Assembly (NCBI RefSeq): GCF_033439725.1
Contig: NW_026944390.1
Location: 558,001-622,000, forward strand
Direction of reading: 5' to 3'
DNA length: 64,000 bases
Origin: Neurospora tetraspora
Lineage: Eukaryota > Ascomycota > Sordariomycetes > Sordariales > Sordariaceae
In this document: positions 23,944 through 37,083 of the stretch, one piece after another
How positions within the stretch are numbered: position 1 is the first letter of the stretch
Layout: every line of letters begins with the position of its first letter
Made by a program: the position numbers and the translations under genes
The notes under the pieces: model-generated
What the model was told of the DNA's origin: nothing
Database searches by the model: none
Seen by the model: the letters and a program-made list of their open reading frames with translations, nothing else

Positions 23944-26900
23944 GTGGGAGGGGGTTGCGTCTACTGGATCAAGCGAGCGAGCTTGGAGTCAGAGGGATCT
24001 GAGAGGAAGGAAATTAAGTGTTACTCTTTAGCGAAGCGGGAGTTAACTCGTTCATAGACATGGACTTGTTATGTGGGAACTTTACTGAATATTTGCCCAC
24101 CTGATTTGAGACCATGGATGAGCTCCTTGCTGACATGCCACGATGACTCTTGATTCTGTCTGGACAACAACATCAGTAGCACAATTCACTGTGGTACATT
24201 GGTTAACAAACATCTCTCTGACTACCGTTAACGGAGATGGAAGGCTGAGAAATCCGGCACTGACATAGTGAAAGTGAAGTGAACATCACCAGTGGGCGAC
24301 TGGCAGTGTCAATGTAATAACACTTTGGGCGAACTATCCGGCCCAGAATTCGACCACCTAGATGACTTTTGTTCACAATGATGTTTGGAGAACAGAAAGT
24401 GATCGTATTAGCGCCTGGCTATGTTCCGGTTTTGTTCTCCATGTACTGTTCACTGTTCTTCTCGTTCACCTTTTCACCAGTGACTCTAATAGCATGTTAC
24501 AGACACTTAATTTTTTTTTCGCTATGGTTACCCAAAGCCGATTCCCCTAAAGACGCAGTAGCTACAACGTCTTCACTCTCACTTTTTCTGACTGCAGTGA
24601 CAAAGACCTCTCTACCTCTCCCAACCTCTAACAAGCACACCGCTCACCAACTCAACCAACCCAACAATCCCTCAATAACTGTGGGGAGCCGAACGAACGG
24701 GTTTATGTTACCCCCATAGCAACCAATCAACAAAGTCACAAACGCAAGAGACTTTTGTCCCATCGGTAGTAAGAGTGCAACAAAAAGGGACCACGCATTG
24801 GCCTTGGCCATCCATTTCGGGAAGCACACAGTGGAAGAGGTGAAGTAGAAGTCTTGGGTAGCATTTGTAGGTAGTAGTAGGTAGGTTGGTGTTGGCAGTG
24901 GTCCCCGAGTTTAGTTTTCCCTTTCTTTTTTCTCCGAGCGGGCTTCATGGGGTCACATCTTTGTACAGATGTGGGATATGGGATGTGGGATGTGGGCGGT
25001 GGTTTCGTACGAATAAATGCCGGACGAAAGTCCGACGGAGGGAACTTTTGGTTGCCGCTACTGTGCATGTTTTGGGTCTCTTGGGCCCTTGGCAAGCACT
25101 TTTACTTTGGTTCAAAAGGCCCATACGGTTGAGATGGTCTCCAAGTACCGATGAACGAGTGCCGACTGGTATGTATAGAACCCTCTGAAGGGAGTTCTGG
25201 AAGGTTGTGGTTTCTCGGTAGCTTAACCAGGCCAGCCTCCTTCACGGATATTCTACCTAGTAGAACAGTGAGCTCGGGGCATGAGCAAAACGCCATAGCC
25301 TCGGTCACATCACTTGTTTATCTCGTTATCGAATTTCCATATACCGAGCTTCAGTCTGATGTCACGTATGTAGTGGCTTTAACAGTATATGGTGGCAAGG
25401 CAAAAAGAACAGCTGTTGGAGAGAGTTTGCGTACGGCAGGTACTTTTGATGATCCTAACTCCGATGTAACTTTGGCAACTTTGAGAGGCTCATTAATCAC
25501 CCATGTTCACAGTAGGATGCAGAAGCTTCGACTACACCACAAAACCGGTCACTGGAGTGACGGAAGACATCAACGATTGGGTGAGGAGTAGCAGACAGAC
25601 CCATGAACAATGATGGAAGAGTGATAACGAAGATTTGAGATTTGGAAATCCAAGATATCGCAATTCAAGAATATCATTGAGTCTGCACTGCAGTGCTCAT
25701 GTCTCCCATCCTTGATTGTGATGAAAAATTTGAGTATGTAACCCTCTGATACATATAAGTGGTTAGACAACTTCCTGAAAGGGCAACTCAGTATGCGGGC
25801 ATGCGACTCTGTCTTGTTTTGGTAGGTTACCATAAGAATGAAAGCACGCAAAAGCAAGAGGAAACCACGAATATTGTTTTCAGTAGCAAGTGAAGAGTGA
25901 AGAGGAGATGGTCGGGGACCAAAGACCTCACCGGGGACGGGAAAGGTAGTATCTTGAAAATCATGCCCGAGTCCTGTCTTTGCTGCTTACTGCCCAATAA
26001 CTCAAGGGTCCATAGTTCACAGACCTCTTCGGGTATCGAGTCCGCGCTGGTTTCCAAAGAGAGTTAGCGAGAGGCAGGTAGGAGATATTTTGGTGTGGTA
26101 GGTAGATGGTGTGAGCGGGAAGCCGGAGTGTGAACGGTCGGAGAAAGTGGAAGCTAGCAATGATGGCCGGCGGCGAGATCGATCGCAGGTCAGGGCAACG
26201 GCGACAGGGGAGATAAAATGGTTGTCCGAGGGAGAAAGGGGAAGCCATCTGGAAGAGGAAAAGATTGAGTGGGCGACTTGAAGCTGTCGAAGGGGGGAAG
26301 GCACGGACGGGTGTGAAAGAAGGAAGCCAAGAGTGCTGAAATATGAAGCTTGGCAGGTGCTTGGCTTCGACCTGCGTTGACTTATCGCAGATCCGCGATA
26401 GCGCACGGTGTCCCCCACTTGCCGCTTTTAACGCAACGCTTTCGGTTGTTACCGAATGCTCCACTCTGCACCTGAAATCAAGCGTCCCCCCATCATCTGG
26501 ACCGTGACAACTTCCAGGGTGAATCTTCTTAGGAGTCCACCCTCTGCCCCCGACCTCGGCCGATGACAGCGTCGAACCGGTTCAAACTTCTGTGTTATGA
26601 CGGGAACATTTCGATAGTTGGTTATATTGCATCTACTTAGGTTCTATTGGCTTGTCAGTGCTGGGAGAGCATGGCACGAACACGGCCACTAAGACCGTCA
26701 TCTCAGCAAACGCCTTCAATGCGGATGTTAGGTATCTCTGCAGTAGCCGACACACAGACGCACGTCACTCAACTTCCTTTCCAAGTTAAAACACCAGTTT
26801 GGCGATGAGGGCATAATTATAATATGCTTTCATGTTGGCAGTGCCTGTCTGTGCAAACGCGAAAGCGGACAGGAGCCCTACAGCCAAACCGACCAATCAG

Positions 26901-28296
26901 AGGCCATTTATCGTTCCTGATTGGGCAATTTGGGGGACAGGCAGGTGCACGAGCCAGTCTCCAAATTCTTGAGGTGCCCCTCTTTGAGAGTCGGTTGACA
27001 TTCAGCATCCGTCCTCTTTCCCTTTCTCTTCCCTTTGCATCATTTTTGGTACTGCACACCGCGAAACTCAACAACAACTTGACCCATACCATTTGTGAAA
27101 ATTTTGCCAAAACCAAACGCAATGGAATTCATGTCGTGATGAGGCGACGGGACATAGGGCCTACGCAGCTATGTCCACTCCAGCCTCAAATCCCACTTGG
27201 TTTCCGTTTCTGCATCGGCACACTGCAAGACTGTCTTCAAGCACTACCACTGCACACAAACCGGCTTCAATCGACGTTGGCGCCTGCATAGAAACAAGCT
27301 GTCGAAGCTGATCTCGCATAGAACAACAACAATCTGATACTACCTACACTCAAACAGCACCTCATCGGATGCCCACTGTCGGAGCCGACGAAGACCATGA
27401 ACAGCCAAGCGGTGGAGAGTATCAAGGGCAACTTCAACGGCCCCAGCCTCAGACCAGAAAGCCCCCGTCTCCAAACCTGTACTATCCCAAGTTGGGTACA
27501 GATTCAACGCAGTCTGTCGTACCGCAAAGACTTGGGGCGTTGATTTTCAGCTTCCAGGGAAATCAAACATAATCAGTACACTTGAGGCACCTCTAGCATT
27601 GCAGACTGCTCGAATCTCTTCCAAAACTCAAACCCTAAGGCACCTAATACATATATTCTGTCAGTTAGGCCCTGGAACCTAAAATCAACGCCCCGAGTCT
27701 TTGCGGTATATCAAGATTCGAGTGTGATGCTGTCCTGAATGGAGGCAAAGAGGAGTCTAGAGTTGCTTGGTCAAGTCGCCCTTCCTGCCTCTCCCGATGT
27801 GCCCCCTGCCACGCGAATGCCACCTAAGCCCGTGGTTGACGTCGCATCACGGCGGCCTCCTGTGGACCTTCTCTGGTATCAAACCAGTCAATGTTTATCA
27901 CGTACTGATCACCCCCTTGAGGATGAGGATGCGGGGAACTTTAGTCCTAGTATCAACCCCGGCCCAGGTGCCCTGGTTCAACTGATTCCCTACCGTTGCA
28001 GTCCTAGTCCCCGGCTACTAGTCTAGTCCAGCTAGGTGTGTACAGTCCTCCTACCCAGGCGCCATCAAGGTTGAAGTGAAGCACATCCCTCACAGTGATA
28101 TGCCCGTGGGGGTCTGGTCAGGATTATATCAACCAGAGAGCAGCCTCGTCACTGATGATCTCTTCGTCAAGACCTTCAAAGCTCTTTCCGCGATCTACAC
28201 CCCACTCTGACCTACTTCACTTCCAACGTTACTTGAACCAGCTATCAAAGCCTTCTTCTCAGCACAAAGCGCAACAAAGAGCAATAAGCCAATAGG
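23944..28296. other. Gene-poor interval
   Basis: About 4.3 kb without a gene I can support. Frames of 100-170 codons occur on both strands (for example minus 26464-25961, plus 26824-27291), but they have low-complexity, promoter-like composition and no recognisable domain. The last 1-1.5 kb is likely promoter and leader of the bZIP-ankyrin gene. Non-coding transcripts are possible but not shown. Confidence 0.45.
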
Positions 28297-29473
28297 ATGA
28301 CAACAGAGACAACCTCCGCCACCGAAAAGACACCGTCTCCAAAGCCGGTGGTGAACGACAGGAGAAAGGTCCAAAACCGCATTGCCCAACGCAGGTTTCG
28401 GCGTATGTAGTTGCCTTGTTGTTCACAACAACCAGACGAAGCATGAAAGCTAACTAATCTATACAGACAAGAAGGCAATGGAGGCTCGGGCTGCCAGTTT
28501 ACAAGCAGAGGGCATCGGGCACGAATACTTCAACCTCCATCCACAATATGCCGGTAACTACGAACTACCATATCTGGGACCCTCTGCGCCCACCAGTCCG
28601 ACCGATGTTCCACAGCCAGGATGGCACCCAACTATCGAATATCAGATCGGTGTGTGGGACAATCAGCTCTTCGGTAGCGACAATTTCTACCTGAGCAGCC
28701 CCCCAGCCGATATCGTCGCTCCCATGTCCCCTCCCAACAGCTCAGCTCCATCCTTATCACCTGACGGTTTGGTTTATGGTGGGGAAGCACCCAACAAGAC
28801 ACCGTGCTTTCCACTCCTAGATCAAGAGGGCTATCCAGTTCCCATGCAACAAAATCACCTGTTCCGCAACGGCATGCTCCCTGGCGCCCCCTTTGACGTT
28901 AACGGCTCGGTTCCTGGCGCTCCATATCACAGCTTCTCTAATGAAGCCACCCATGGAGACAACACAGACGTCTCCGCGCTTGATTATGCTGTAAATGTGG
29001 GCGCTCAGCTCCGAGATCAGGTGGCGACAGAATGGAAGAGGCATAAGCCAGCCCAGTCCATTGACTCGTCCACCTGGGCATCCAAGGACGGCGAACAATG
29101 GGAGCCGTTGCTACACACAGCAGCCAGGAATGGCAACTGTGGCATCATTCAAATGCTTCTTTATCATAATACCGATGTCAACGAGCGCAACAGCAGCGGC
29201 ATGACAGCACTTCATGTTGCTATCGAGAATTCTCAGGAGGACGTCATCATGCTACTGCTTCAGAGAGGTGTCGATGTAAACGCGGAAGATAATAGTCACC
29301 GGACTGCCCTCTCCATGGCCGTCAGCAGCAATAGTGAGTCTGGTGTCCTGTTATTCCTGATGCATGGCGCCGATCCGAAGCTAGCCAATCCTGCCTTTGG
29401 CGGCAACCTTGGAAACCATACTGGTGGAGGTATGATGGGTATTCAAGGAAGAATGGGCACTGAAACACTATGA
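28297..29473 (+). CDS. bZIP-type basic region plus ankyrin repeat protein
   Basis: Two exons (28297-28402, 28467-29473) give 370 aa. Residues 22-36 (RRKVQNRIAQRRFRH) form the AP-1-like basic region of fungal bZIP factors; the intron falls after RRFR. No leucine heptads follow, so dimerisation through a zipper is unlikely. The middle is Pro/Ser/Tyr-rich. From about 249 to 345 there are roughly three ankyrin repeats (EPLLHTAARNGNCGIIQMLL, MTALHVAIENSQEDVIMLLL, HRTALSMAVSSNSESGVLLF). Basic-region/ankyrin proteins are a filamentous-fungal class of putative nuclear regulators. DNA binding is inferred, and the target is unknown. Confidence 0.85.
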
Positions 29474-30180
29474 ACGATACTAGATATTGATACAGTAATC
29501 AAATCACAACATCTTTCACCATGAGCCGAGAGTTTGTAGAAACGTGTTGCAGAGGATGTAGTTGGCATGTAAAGAGCCTCACTCGGCTGTGGCGTATTAA
29601 GGTCCTGACTGGTGCTCCCTGTACCAGATTAGACATCGCGTTGAGGGCACTCCTGCACTGTGCGGTCTCTTTGCAACGCGCTCTGTTTCGATCACGATAT
29701 GCCCAACACATGCAAAACTGTTTTGACATGGCACACACGGAGAAAAGACTATAGAGATGAGTCTCCGTGGATCTGTTTGCTGATTCCTCCAGATTATGGG
29801 TTGAGTGCGTAAAATATGCAATGGATAACTTGCAGGAGGTGCTCAAGCAATAGGGTAACCGACATCATGATTCCTCAACAAGGGGACCCGATGGATTATC
29901 AGAAAACCCCCTGATTCCGAAGGAGGCAACAGCTCGATCAACATCATCACATGCCCGACGGAAACAGTGAACGGGAACAAAAATTCCAAACCTTGCGCAC
30001 CCGCAATCCCACGCACCCCGGTGTGATAACAAAGAGACCTCACATCATGACACCCGAGATAGCGCAAGACGCCGATACCACCCACCCTAGAGGGTTACAT
30101 TTCCGCACCGAACGTTCCCACACCCTCAAACGCCTTAACAGTCTTGGCACGCTAGTTGGGTTGAGTTGGCCACAACACTG
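29474..30180. other. Intergenic, 3' flank of the bZIP-ankyrin gene
   Basis: Ordinary base composition with no gene recognised. Composition changes sharply to AT-rich at about 30,180. Confidence 0.5.
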
Positions 30181-30379
30181 ACTTGAATATAGATTTGATA
30201 GATTGACCAGATTTAACCGTCTTAATCAACGTAAATCAACCGCATCATGTTGTAAATTATTGAAATCTGTACCAAAAAGCTAGCATTTTAATGCTAGTAT
30301 ATTTGCTATCGTTTTATTTAGCATTTTTATTGTTTTTACTAGTCTTTTCGTCGTATAATATAGTAAAGGTTCCTAACGT

Positions 30380-31470
30380 AAGCCAGCGAGCCGTCGTAAA
30401 TTTAATACTTTATAACGATGAGTATATTAATGATATTGCAACGGCCGTTAGCGTAAGCGTACATACAGTATATCAATATAAACGAAATTTCGATATTACT
30501 AGTAAGCCCGTCTTATAGTCTCGATCCCCCTAGAATGCTAGAAAGCTCCCTATATAGGCTATAGAAATATACTCGTAATTATAGTAACTGTTCATCGTTT
30601 ATTATTGTAATTAATGTTATAAAGGAGGTTATAAAATTATTAGTATTAAAGCTATCCCTATATTTCGACGAGATCCGTGCCTTCTTAGCCAATAAATACG
30701 ACGTATATGTATTAGACGAAACTATACGATGCTATCTATATTAAGAGCGCTGGAAAAAGAAGAGGCTAACGTTTAAAGTGGTATAGTAGGAGCCTAAGTT
30801 AGTAATAGAATAAATAATAAAAATAAAAATATTTATTATAAAGATATTCGTTTTTTACAATAAGTTTAGTATAGACCGACGCAATAGAGTTTATTATATT
30901 AGTTAGGCTCCCCGCAGTACTATCGCGATAATATCGAACCGCTTTAAGTATAGTAAATAGTATTATATTTTCCTAACTATATCGGTTGATAGCATATTTA
31001 AAATATTAGTATTTAAAGGATAAATAAATACCCTAGAGTTTATTAGATAGTTGAGAAATTGCCTCCTCCCTATAATAAATCCCTTTCCTGGTTGTAATAG
31101 TATTTTAGTAATAGATAACGCGAATTGGTATTTATATAATAAGCTCTATTATACGTATATAAGCACGGGTATATTATTTTAGTATTTATTATTATATTCT
31201 TTAGAATTTAACCAGATCAAGGCGTATTTTAGTAATTTTAAGAAATATATAAAGCGGGTATATAACAACGAGGGTAGCGATAGGATAGCTAATAAAGATT
31301 TCCTTATCTTCTTTTATCGAATTGTTGAAAGTATTGGGTATAGAGTGTAATAGATCCGTGGTTACTTTAAGAATATTAAATTGATTATGGAGGGTGTTGA
31401 TGATATTGATAAAGATTATACGATTTTATATGCTAGCTAATTAGAAGAGTTTAAAAGAATTAATAACGTT
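30380..31470 (+). mobile_element. Tc1/mariner-IS630-type DDE transposase relic
   Basis: One plus-strand frame across multiple stops retains the order of a DDE_3-type transposase. An N-terminal HTH-like segment (YINDIATAVSVSVHTVYQY, near 30,420-30,480) is followed by YFDEIRAFLANKYDVYVLDE (near 30,660) and KKKRLTF. A first catalytic block FYNKFSIDRR follows (30,850-30,880), where family members have D-E-S. Then come the second block ILVIDNANWY (Asp codon at 31114) and the third block YSLEFNQIKAYFSNFKKYIK (about 31,196-31,250), where members have NPIEE. The D-to-N and E-to-K changes in block one are G-to-A transitions, as RIP predicts. It is certainly inactive. The assignment rests on recalled family patterns. 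Confidence 0.75.
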
Positions 31471-31540
31471 ATTAGGCGAAGGTAGATGGGGAGGGTGATT
31501 GGGTAGTATAAGGGGTAATGTGTGATTTGTGCTATAATTT

Positions 31541-31710
31541 AATACTAGAAAGGCTAGAAATGCTAGAAGTATTAGAAGTGCTAGAAATATATTTATTTAT
31601 GTAATAATGAAAAAAAGGTCTTAGAAGTGCTAGAAATACTGGAAATACTAAGTAGAGTGCTAGTATTTATTTATATAATAATGAAAAGAGTATATAAAAG
31701 TGCTAAAAAT
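31541..31710. repeat. Short tandem repeats with tagaa core
   Basis: A loose array of about 10-bp units (gctagaaat / tattagaag variants) runs from 31,541. It is followed by two diverged copies of a unit of about 75 bp, each containing a TATTTATTTAT...AATAATGAAAA stretch (about 31,588 and 31,660). It lies just 3' of the transposase relic and may be its end region or later slippage. Confidence 0.5.
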
Positions 31711-32073
31711 ATATAGAATCCCCTCTTATAATTAGAGTAGTTTACTTTTTTTTATCATATATCGATTTATTATAATTTGTCTAGTATGTTATTATTAGCG
31801 GTCGTACTACTCGCTAGAGAAGTAAATACTTTCGTAATACTAAATTCGAGGGCGGTAGTATCAATCGGTCATACTATAAAGCTGTATTAAGAATTTAGTA
31901 TATAATAATTATAGTTAATTAAATTTATTAATTGGAAGGTAGAAGGTATATTATAGAAATTATTTATTCGGGCGATTATTTCATTACTCTTATTTGAGGA
32001 AGGTTTTAATACTATTCTTTAAAGAAGTATAAAACTCTATTATAAAATTTAATTTTATAAATTATTCAATTAA

Positions 32074-34290
32074 TTAGTCCTTAAACGCTATAATATTCAT
32101 AACGGGAGCGTTTAATCTTTTAAGTACCTCCCGTAGTATAATTACAGTTTGCAATGCTTGCGCTGCTATTATAGTTTTTCTAACATAATACTCCCAGTAA
32201 AAGGTTTTAAAGAATTTAATAATGAGTTCGCTAGGGGTACGGTTATATAGTAAGGGTGGTAGCGAGGAAGAGGGAGTTGGAGAGGATTTATTTTTATTAA
32301 TAATAGAGGGGGGTATAATTAATAGAGGTATTAGAAGCATAGTTAAAAGTAAGATAGAGGGTATTTATATAAATATAGTAGATAAGGGTAGAGGGTTACG
32401 TTTATCCGTTAAAGTTTTGTAGTTAATAGGGTAATTATAGAACGCGGTAATCTAGTAATTAAATAGTACGTTTAAGGTAGCGCTTGGTAGGGTTATTATA
32501 GTACCCGGTACCGGTATAGTAATAGTAGAAGTAGTTATAATAGAGGAAGGAGGAGGAGTTAGGTGAGTTAAGTAATAAGGGTAGCTATATAGAGGGTAAT
32601 ATATTAATTAGTATAGCGGGTATAAGTATAGTTAGTATAGGGAGTAGTATAGCGTTAGTAGCTTCTCTTCCCTTCTTAATATTATTTGCAAAAGATTATT
32701 AATAGATTTTGTACTGGTATTACTATTATTGCTATTAATGTTGTTAATAATATTAATATGTACCGGGAGCCTATTACTACTACGTCTCCCGCTACTTGAA
32801 TTAGTGCTAGCCGTGGCGGTCTTTACTATAATTATCTTTTAAATAATTAAAGTAGGGGGATTTCGTACGGTAGTATGCTTAGCCGCGATGGCCTTTGCCT
32901 ACTTGCTCGCGTCTTTGATAGAGAGGTTATAATATATTTTACTGCTATCGACGAGGTAGTATATTTGGTGGTTAATTCCTTTATTATAATTTTTATAGCT
33001 GTGCCCAGTATTATACTTCTACGTTTGAAAGAGCTTATAGTATGCGGTGCTGCGGGATTTACGCTCCCTACGTGCCTCTCGTCTGCGGTTTTATTTGTTG
33101 AGTTTATCAATTTCTTCTAATATTATATTAATTATAATCTTCCTCCCTATATTAGACTTGGGGGTGATAAATGCGTATAATAATTGCAGCGTAGTAGTTA
33201 TAAAGGGATTAGCTATACTATAAGAGGGGGTAGGAGTAGAGGGTACGTTAGCAATAGGGATGGGCATTAATATTACAGCGGGCGGGTCGATGAGGGTAAA
33301 GGTAAAGGCGAGCGTGAAGGTATAGTGCTAAGTAGTATTGTTGCGGATATATATTTTTATAATACTTTCGCTATTAAAGTTATAGTTGTTATTATTAAAT
33401 GGAGTAGCTATAACGGTGTTTGTATAAATTATAGCCTTATTCCTCCTATTATTATTATAAACGCTAGTAGTATACGTAACATTGTGAAGAATAATTTGGT
33501 ACTTAACCTTAGCGGCGGCCGCGTTGGCGATAGTCTTTTAGGTATACTCTATTTGTAGACGAAGGACCTTACTAAGTAGGGTTATCCTAAATTGCTAATT
33601 ATAGATTTTGCTATTCTCTTATTCGACCACAATTTCTTAATAGTTTCTATGGTTAGAAATAGCAGGAGGCTTGATTTTGAGGGTAGTAAGGTATAACCCT
33701 ATAATTGTGAACTCTATCTAAATATAGGAAGGGAGAGCGGGCTTGGGCTTGGGTTTGGGAGGCGGCGCTATTTGCTTGCGGGTACGCGGTTGGGTTGGAG
33801 TATGTGGCTGGGTTGGAGATATTGCGTTCTTATCGTTATTAGAGAAATAGAATAAGGTATTAATAGCTTTCTTTTTAGGGATAAGGCGGATAAGGAGATT
33901 AGAGAGTTATTATTCCTCCTCTTCCTCCTCTTCCTCTTTTTCTTCGTCGTTATCGAAGTCATTGTTGGGGTTACTAGAGAGTTCGATAGGGGTTGGCCGT
34001 ATAGGCAGGGAGGATAGTACAGAGGTAGCCTCGGCTTCGGTTTTAGGCTTTAGAAACGCCTTTAGTTTTAGAGAGGGCTCTAGTTCTGGCGCGGGCGCCT
34101 TCCCTTTCCCCTTATTCTTAGGAGTAGCCTTCTTGGGAGCAATTTTCTTTTTGGGGGCGGCCTTTTTGGGAGCTTTCTTGGGGGTAGCTTTCTTGGTGGT
34201 AGCCTTCTTTTTGGATAAATTGGCGATGGATTTAGACTCGATGAGAATACGATTCTTTTTTGTAGGGTGGGTAGAGGTGCGTATTAGTTA
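32074..34290 (-). pseudogene. RIP-degraded coding relic with Lys/Pro-rich and acidic tracts
   Basis: Reading the minus strand from about 34,290 gives a long, mostly continuous protein-like sequence broken by TAA/TAG codons. It contains KKATTKKATPKKAPKKAAPK (about 34,200-34,110), which resembles histone H1 or chromatin-protein tails, then an acidic EEKEEEEEEE run (about 33,910). Pro-rich QPHTPTQPRTRKQ follows, then near 33,100 a basic segment RRREARRERKSRSTAYYK. The last open part is 32340-32074. I do not recognise the family, and it does not look like a transposase. It could be a captured host gene or a second ORF of a larger element. Confidence 0.4.
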
Positions 34291-34440
34291 ATTCGAACCC
34301 TGATCTTCGTTGTTAAAGTGGACCGAGGTAATGTTGGCGTGACGAGTCCGCTTCTAGTTTTTTAAGATTGATTTGGGAGGTATTGTCGCGATAGTTTAAT
34401 TAATTAACGCAATTGCTTTATTTACTTTGTACGATGAAAG

Positions 34441-37083
34441 AGGTTGTGTGGCGCTTCAATTCTGTATAGAAATCATGTAAAAAGACGATATTTTACGATG
34501 TGTGTGTGTGTTCTCACTTGGTTGTTGTGGCCAGCTCAGCAAAGTCTTGGCAACTGTCAAGGCGTTTGGGGGTGGGAACGGTACCGTCCAGTGTCCACGG
34601 CCCCTCCCCTCCCTCCTCCTCCACCTTCCCTGCCCTGTCCCTCGATGCTACCCTACGCCATCCCGTTTCGAACCTTCTCTCAAGCTTCTCTCCCACTTCG
34701 TCTTGCTCGAATCCACTCCAGTCACGCCCAAAACTTTTGTCACTGCCCTGCTCGCCACTGGGCGGCTACTGTATGGCCTGTGTGCCATCTCGTGGATGAC
34801 AGGGACCTTTGATCAGGAACGGAGTGGTGCAGATGCATCGCTGACTGATTGGAGTGGATACTGGATACACTCTCCGAGACACTCCTTCTGCCCGACGCCG
34901 CGGAGAAGATCTTGAAAAGATAAATTAGGTGGCTGTTTGATGATGGAACAGAATATGGTGGTGATGTTGAGCAATGATTGCTGAGTCGATAGGAAGCGGG
35001 ATATTCAAGAACGGACTAACAGGGAAAAGGGAGATCTGAGAAAGAGAAGACAGCCAGCGCCAATAACCAAATAAGCAAGACACTATCGTGCTTCAATCTC
35101 CAAAAGAGCTGGAGATCGGACAAAAGCATCAATGGTAGTGATCTCCCACTTAGCACTCACTTTCCAATTTTCACTTCAAACATTTAGAAGTTGCTAGCTA
35201 TCCATTACCTGGACTAAGATTGTAAGTCCAGATTCAACCTCATCCTCCATCACGAACGCCCAATTCAGCAACACATCCCGTAAACCCCACATACCTAATC
35301 GCAAAACCATCGCCAAGCAAATAGACTGATGGCATCCGAAGTCTTGCAGCAGATCCGACTCAGCTTAAGTTCCAAATGACAAGGGCAAATAAGTTCGAGA
35401 CCAGGTCCGTCGGTCTTGATAGACTATCCAGCCGGGGAAATTATCCAGAATGTTCAAAGAGGAAAGCGAAACATACTCTAGGCACTCGCACATCAGCCGC
35501 ATCTATCTCCGCAAGCGCTGTCAAACTCCGATCATCATATCATATCATTGATCATAGGAACTGGCACCCCGACCCGATAGGCGCTAGTTCACGTCAGACT
35601 CGCCGCCGAACAAAAGTAAGGTACATGGTAGACATGGTAATGGGATCATCACTATTGGCTTGACCGATACACTGCGTCGTGATCCTCACGGGGATCTCGA
35701 CACTCAGTACGAGTAGGTAAGGGGTTAACACTAGAGGTACCTTTCTTCCTACCCGCTGGGATACGAACATCCTTGAGAATACTTACTGTGTAAGTACTAG
35801 TCATTGAAGCGTGTGGGTCTACGGCTCGAGGAACTACAGTTGATCGGGCCGGGAGACAAAGTGTTGCTTTTCAAGGGCGCAGTAACAATCCAATGGATGT
35901 GATTCCCACCAAAAGTCTTCTGGAACGAGCTGAACTTCAAATGCTGCCGCGAGCTGCAAGATCAGTTATAGTTTCCTTGCAAAAGTACTTCACTTTCCTG
36001 CCTGTCGGTCTCAAAGAACAGTTCCCGACGGACGCAAGGTACCTTCGTTTGGCACGCCGGCGGAAAGTCAGGTACGCACTTGCCAGATTTGTTATCAACT
36101 GAACATTACAATGCTCATCTCATCACGATTGCAGCATAATGGTGTATAAAGTTGAATACGATGTTTATTCATCGTCAAATCATGATTTCTGCTGGCTGCT
36201 CCTTCATTGTACGAGTCGTTCTAAACAAGTACTACATGAGGGGAGGCTCCTTATCGCGACCGACCACTCACTGCACCTTCCCGGGCGATTCAAAGCCTCA
36301 GTTGATGATGCTTCTATTTAGCTCTGAGCTCCAACTTCCAGTTCCGTTCGTTGGTTCTACTTGACGGACTTTCTTATCCGAGGGAAACTTCAGCTCACCA
36401 CGCACAGCAAGTGCGAATGTGGCAGGCATGGCTTCTGCTTTGCACTGACTACCACTGCACCACTATCATGACTCTTTCCTCAAAAGCCCTTAGCAAGGAT
36501 ATTTACCGTAGTAGGTACCATCAGTCTTTCCTTCCCACACCCCTCATACAAAACACGAATGTTTCAGTTCCATTTGTTGCCGTCAGATACATCTGTTAGT
36601 GGCCCTCAATTTTGATTATGGCAAAAATGATCGCTCTACTACCCCTTCTAACAGAGTTTCTGACGAGCTACGTAACTCCAATACACCGAACAGAATGGCA
36701 TTCGCTTCTGTACCTCTAGGTACTTATCACTCATCCAGTGCACTGCATTGGACGGAGATCAATGTTATTGGAGTCAAAAGACAAAGGTGAAAGTTTATTC
36801 TAAATCAACTTGAACCTAAAACCGAAGTCTTAATTGTCCGTCTTCAAAGGTTTACAGTCTCAAAAGCAAGATGCCGCTCAACAAGCCCCAAAAATAGAAA
36901 CATGAACCCAAATACCTCCAAAACACTCAGCTGAGTCTAAGCAGACTGGACCAACAAAAAGCCATCCCAAGCGGGCAAAACAAAACCCAAAAATCCCCTC
37001 GAAACCCAGGCATAGTTACAATAGCAACTGCACCTCAAACAATATGCCTCCCCTCATTCTTACACCGATTCGACTCTCATCAC
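34441..37083. other. Gene-poor interval
   Basis: Composition is normal again. A short (TG)n run lies at about 34,499-34,510. Overlapping frames at 34,444-34,915 lack recognisable domains. I see no gene I can support up to the dioxygenase stop at 37084. Confidence 0.45.

Larger units (their letters stand above)
30181..34440. repeat. AT-rich, RIP-degraded repeat island
   Basis: The sequence turns very AT- and TpA-rich at about 30,180 and returns to normal at about 34,440. In-frame TAA/TAG codons litter otherwise alignable protein-like frames, which is the classic outcome of RIP on duplicated DNA in Neurospora and relatives. GC is higher around 34,020-34,260, inside a Lys/Pro-coding tract. At least two decayed elements are visible, listed separately. 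No terminal repeat or target duplication could be fixed by eye. Such islands normally carry heterochromatin. Confidence 0.85.

Noticed and set aside
30181-34440. CRISPR or bacterial-type system in the AT-rich island
   Set aside because: Repeats are irregular, the context is a fungal nuclear genome and the pattern is explained by RIP.
34444-34915. Overlapping plus frames of 99-137 codons
   Set aside because: Pro/Ser/Cys-biased, several frames open at once, and no recognisable domain.
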